Shown in pieces: positions 62,904 through 64,000 of a DNA stretch of 64,000 nt; the stretch's first letter is position 1; each line of letters opens with the position of its first letter. The stretch lies in the NCBI RefSeq assembly GCF_003576455.2, contig NZ_CP032869.1, forward strand, positions 4,464,001 through 4,528,000. Direction: 5' to 3'. The notes under the pieces were generated by a model. It worked only from the letters and a program-made list of their open reading frames with translations. It was not told the DNA's origin and did not search any database. This DNA comes from Mucilaginibacter celer. Lineage in GTDB: Bacteria > Bacteroidota > Bacteroidia > Sphingobacteriales > Sphingobacteriaceae. The translations under genes were made by a program, and so were the position numbers.

Positions 62904-64000
62904 TTACTTGGCAAACGCTACCGAACGGGTTTCCCTGATCACGGTAACCTTAATTTGGCCAGGATAAGTCATCTCGGTTTGGATGCGGTTTGAAATATCG
63001 GCAGCCAATACCTCTGATTGCGCGTCGCTGATCTTTTCACTTTCAACCACCACGCGCAGCTCGCGGCCAGCCTGGATAGCGAAAGTTTTTTCAACACCCG
63101 GATATGACAATGCCAGTTCTTCCAGTTCTTTCAAACGTTTGATGTAGCTTTCAACCACCTCACGGCGTGCACCCGGACGGGCACCCGAAATAGCATCACA
63201 AGCCTGGATTATCGGCGACAGCATCGAGGTCATCTCGATCTCATCGTGGTGGGCACCAATGGCGTTACAAACTTCAGGGTGTTCTTTATATTTTTCGGCC
63301 AGTTGCATACCTAAGATAGCGTGCGGTAACTCCGGGTTATCATCAGGTACTTTACCAATATCGTGCAGTAAGCCGGCTCGTTTAGCAAGCTTTACGTTGA
63401 GGCCTAACTCGGCAGCCATAGTTGCGCAGAAATTGGCAACCTCGCGCGAGTGCTGTAACAGGTTTTGCCCGTACGATGAACGGTAACGCATACGGCCAAC
63501 CATACGGATCAGCTCTGGGTGTAAGCCATGGATGCCAAGATCGATCACGGTGCGCTCACCTATTTCAACAATTTCTTCTTCAATTTGCTTTTTGGTTTTG
63601 GCAACCACCTCCTCAATACGGGCCGGGTGGATCCGTCCGTCCGTCACCAGGCGGTGCATAGCCAAACGGGCAATCTCGCGCCTTACCGGGTCGAAGCCCG
63701 AAAGGATAATGGCCTCCGGGGTATCATCAACAATGATCTCGATACCGGTAGCAGCCTCCAAAGCACGGATGTTACGGCCTTCACGGCCGATGATCCTACC
63801 TTTGATCTCATCATTCTCAATATTAAATATAGAAACCGTGTTCTCGATAGCGCTTTCGGTAGCGGTACGCTGGATAGTTTGGATAACTATTTTCTTAGCT
63901 TCTTTAGTAGCGGTAAGCTTAGCCTCATCCACAATATCCTTAATCTGGATCATGGCTTTGGTACGGGCTTCTTCGCGCAGCGTATCAACCAATTGGGTTT
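62904..64000 (-). CDS. rny: Ribonuclease Y, partial
   Basis: RNase Y is a membrane-anchored endonuclease that starts mRNA decay. Only the C-terminal 365 residues are in the window; the N-terminal membrane anchor and coiled coil lie beyond the right edge. The reading frame is open up to base 64000, so the true start is outside. A KH domain (GRIIGREGRNIRALEAATG) and an HD domain with RAGLLHDIGKVPD and HHDE are visible. The C-terminus SVAFAK is the family's usual end. Confidence 0.94.
   Translation of the reverse strand, partial: TQLVDTLREEARTKAMIQIKDIVDEAKLTATKEAKKIVIQTIQRTATESAIENTVSIFNIENDEIKGRIIGREGRNIRALEAATGIEIIVDDTPEAIILSGFDPVRREIARLAMHRLVTDGRIHPARIEEVVAKTKKQIEEEIVEIGERTVIDLGIHGLHPELIRMVGRMRYRSSYGQNLLQHSREVANFCATMAAELGLNVKLAKRAGLLHDIGKVPDDNPELPHAILGMQLAEKYKEHPEVCNAIGAHHDEIEMTSMLSPIIQACDAISGARPGARREVVESYIKRLKELEELALSYPGVEKTFAIQAGRELRVVVESEKISDAQSEVLAADISNRIQTEMTYPGQIKVTVIRETRSVAFAK

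Overview
The window looks like the chromosome of a soil or freshwater Bacteroidota bacterium of the Sphingobacteriaceae (Mucilaginibacter/Pedobacter type). This is inferred from Bacteroidota-style start regions that mostly lack Shine-Dalgarno (SD) sequences, promoters of the form TTTG-N19-TAnnTTTG, a long RpoC, an Oar-like TonB-dependent receptor, a Wzc kinase with a Gly-Tyr tail, and RNase Y. No database search was possible, so family calls rest on motifs read from the translated sequence.

Positions 1-6900 hold nucleotide-sugar genes: rmlA (cut by the left edge), rmlD and rmlC for dTDP-L-rhamnose, and fcl and gmd for GDP-L-fucose. A cysDN pair (ATP sulfurylase) sits among them on the opposite strand. 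Positions 7100-35600 are one long leftward exopolysaccharide/capsule locus ending at a clear terminator near 7115-7155. In transcription order it has wza and wzc (export and co-polymerase). Next is a full CDP-3,6-dideoxyhexose pathway (rfbI-like, rfbF, rfbG, rfbH, rfbJ-like). Two twin GT4 glycosyltransferases around an FAD protein, a GT2, wzx and wzy follow. The last block is unusual. It combines three DUF115/GT42-like proteins, a NeuA-type CMP-sugar synthetase, an HpcH/HpaI aldolase, a YhcH-type anomerase-like protein, a cyclase-family hydrolase, an inositol-monophosphatase-type phosphatase, a SIS isomerase, two dehydrogenases, two acyltransferases and a GH10 glycosidase. No NeuB or KdsA is seen. 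The best hypothesis is an aldolase-based route to a CMP-activated ulosonic acid and its transfer into the polymer.

Positions 35700-50100 are core information processing, all leftward: tRNA-Thr, tRNA-Tyr, tRNA-Gly, tRNA-Thr, tuf, tRNA-Trp, secE, nusG, rplK, rplA, rplJ, rplL, rpoB, rpoC. Spacers here are filled with low-complexity inverted word repeats. Positions 50200-51900 hold rpsU, xerC and hpf. Both rpsU and hpf carry strong SD sequences, which is rare in this phylum. The rpsU leader has a near-perfect promoter and a CCTCC that can pair with its own SD, suggesting bS21-dependent feedback.

Positions 51900-64000 hold two unknown secreted or membrane proteins, an acyl-CoA dehydrogenase, an 870-base spacer with a 55-bp alternating tandem repeat, apt and a ComEA-like gene, an OlsF-like bifunctional acyltransferase, an Oar-like TonB-dependent receptor, a Mpo1-like (DUF962) membrane protein and RNase Y (cut by the right edge).
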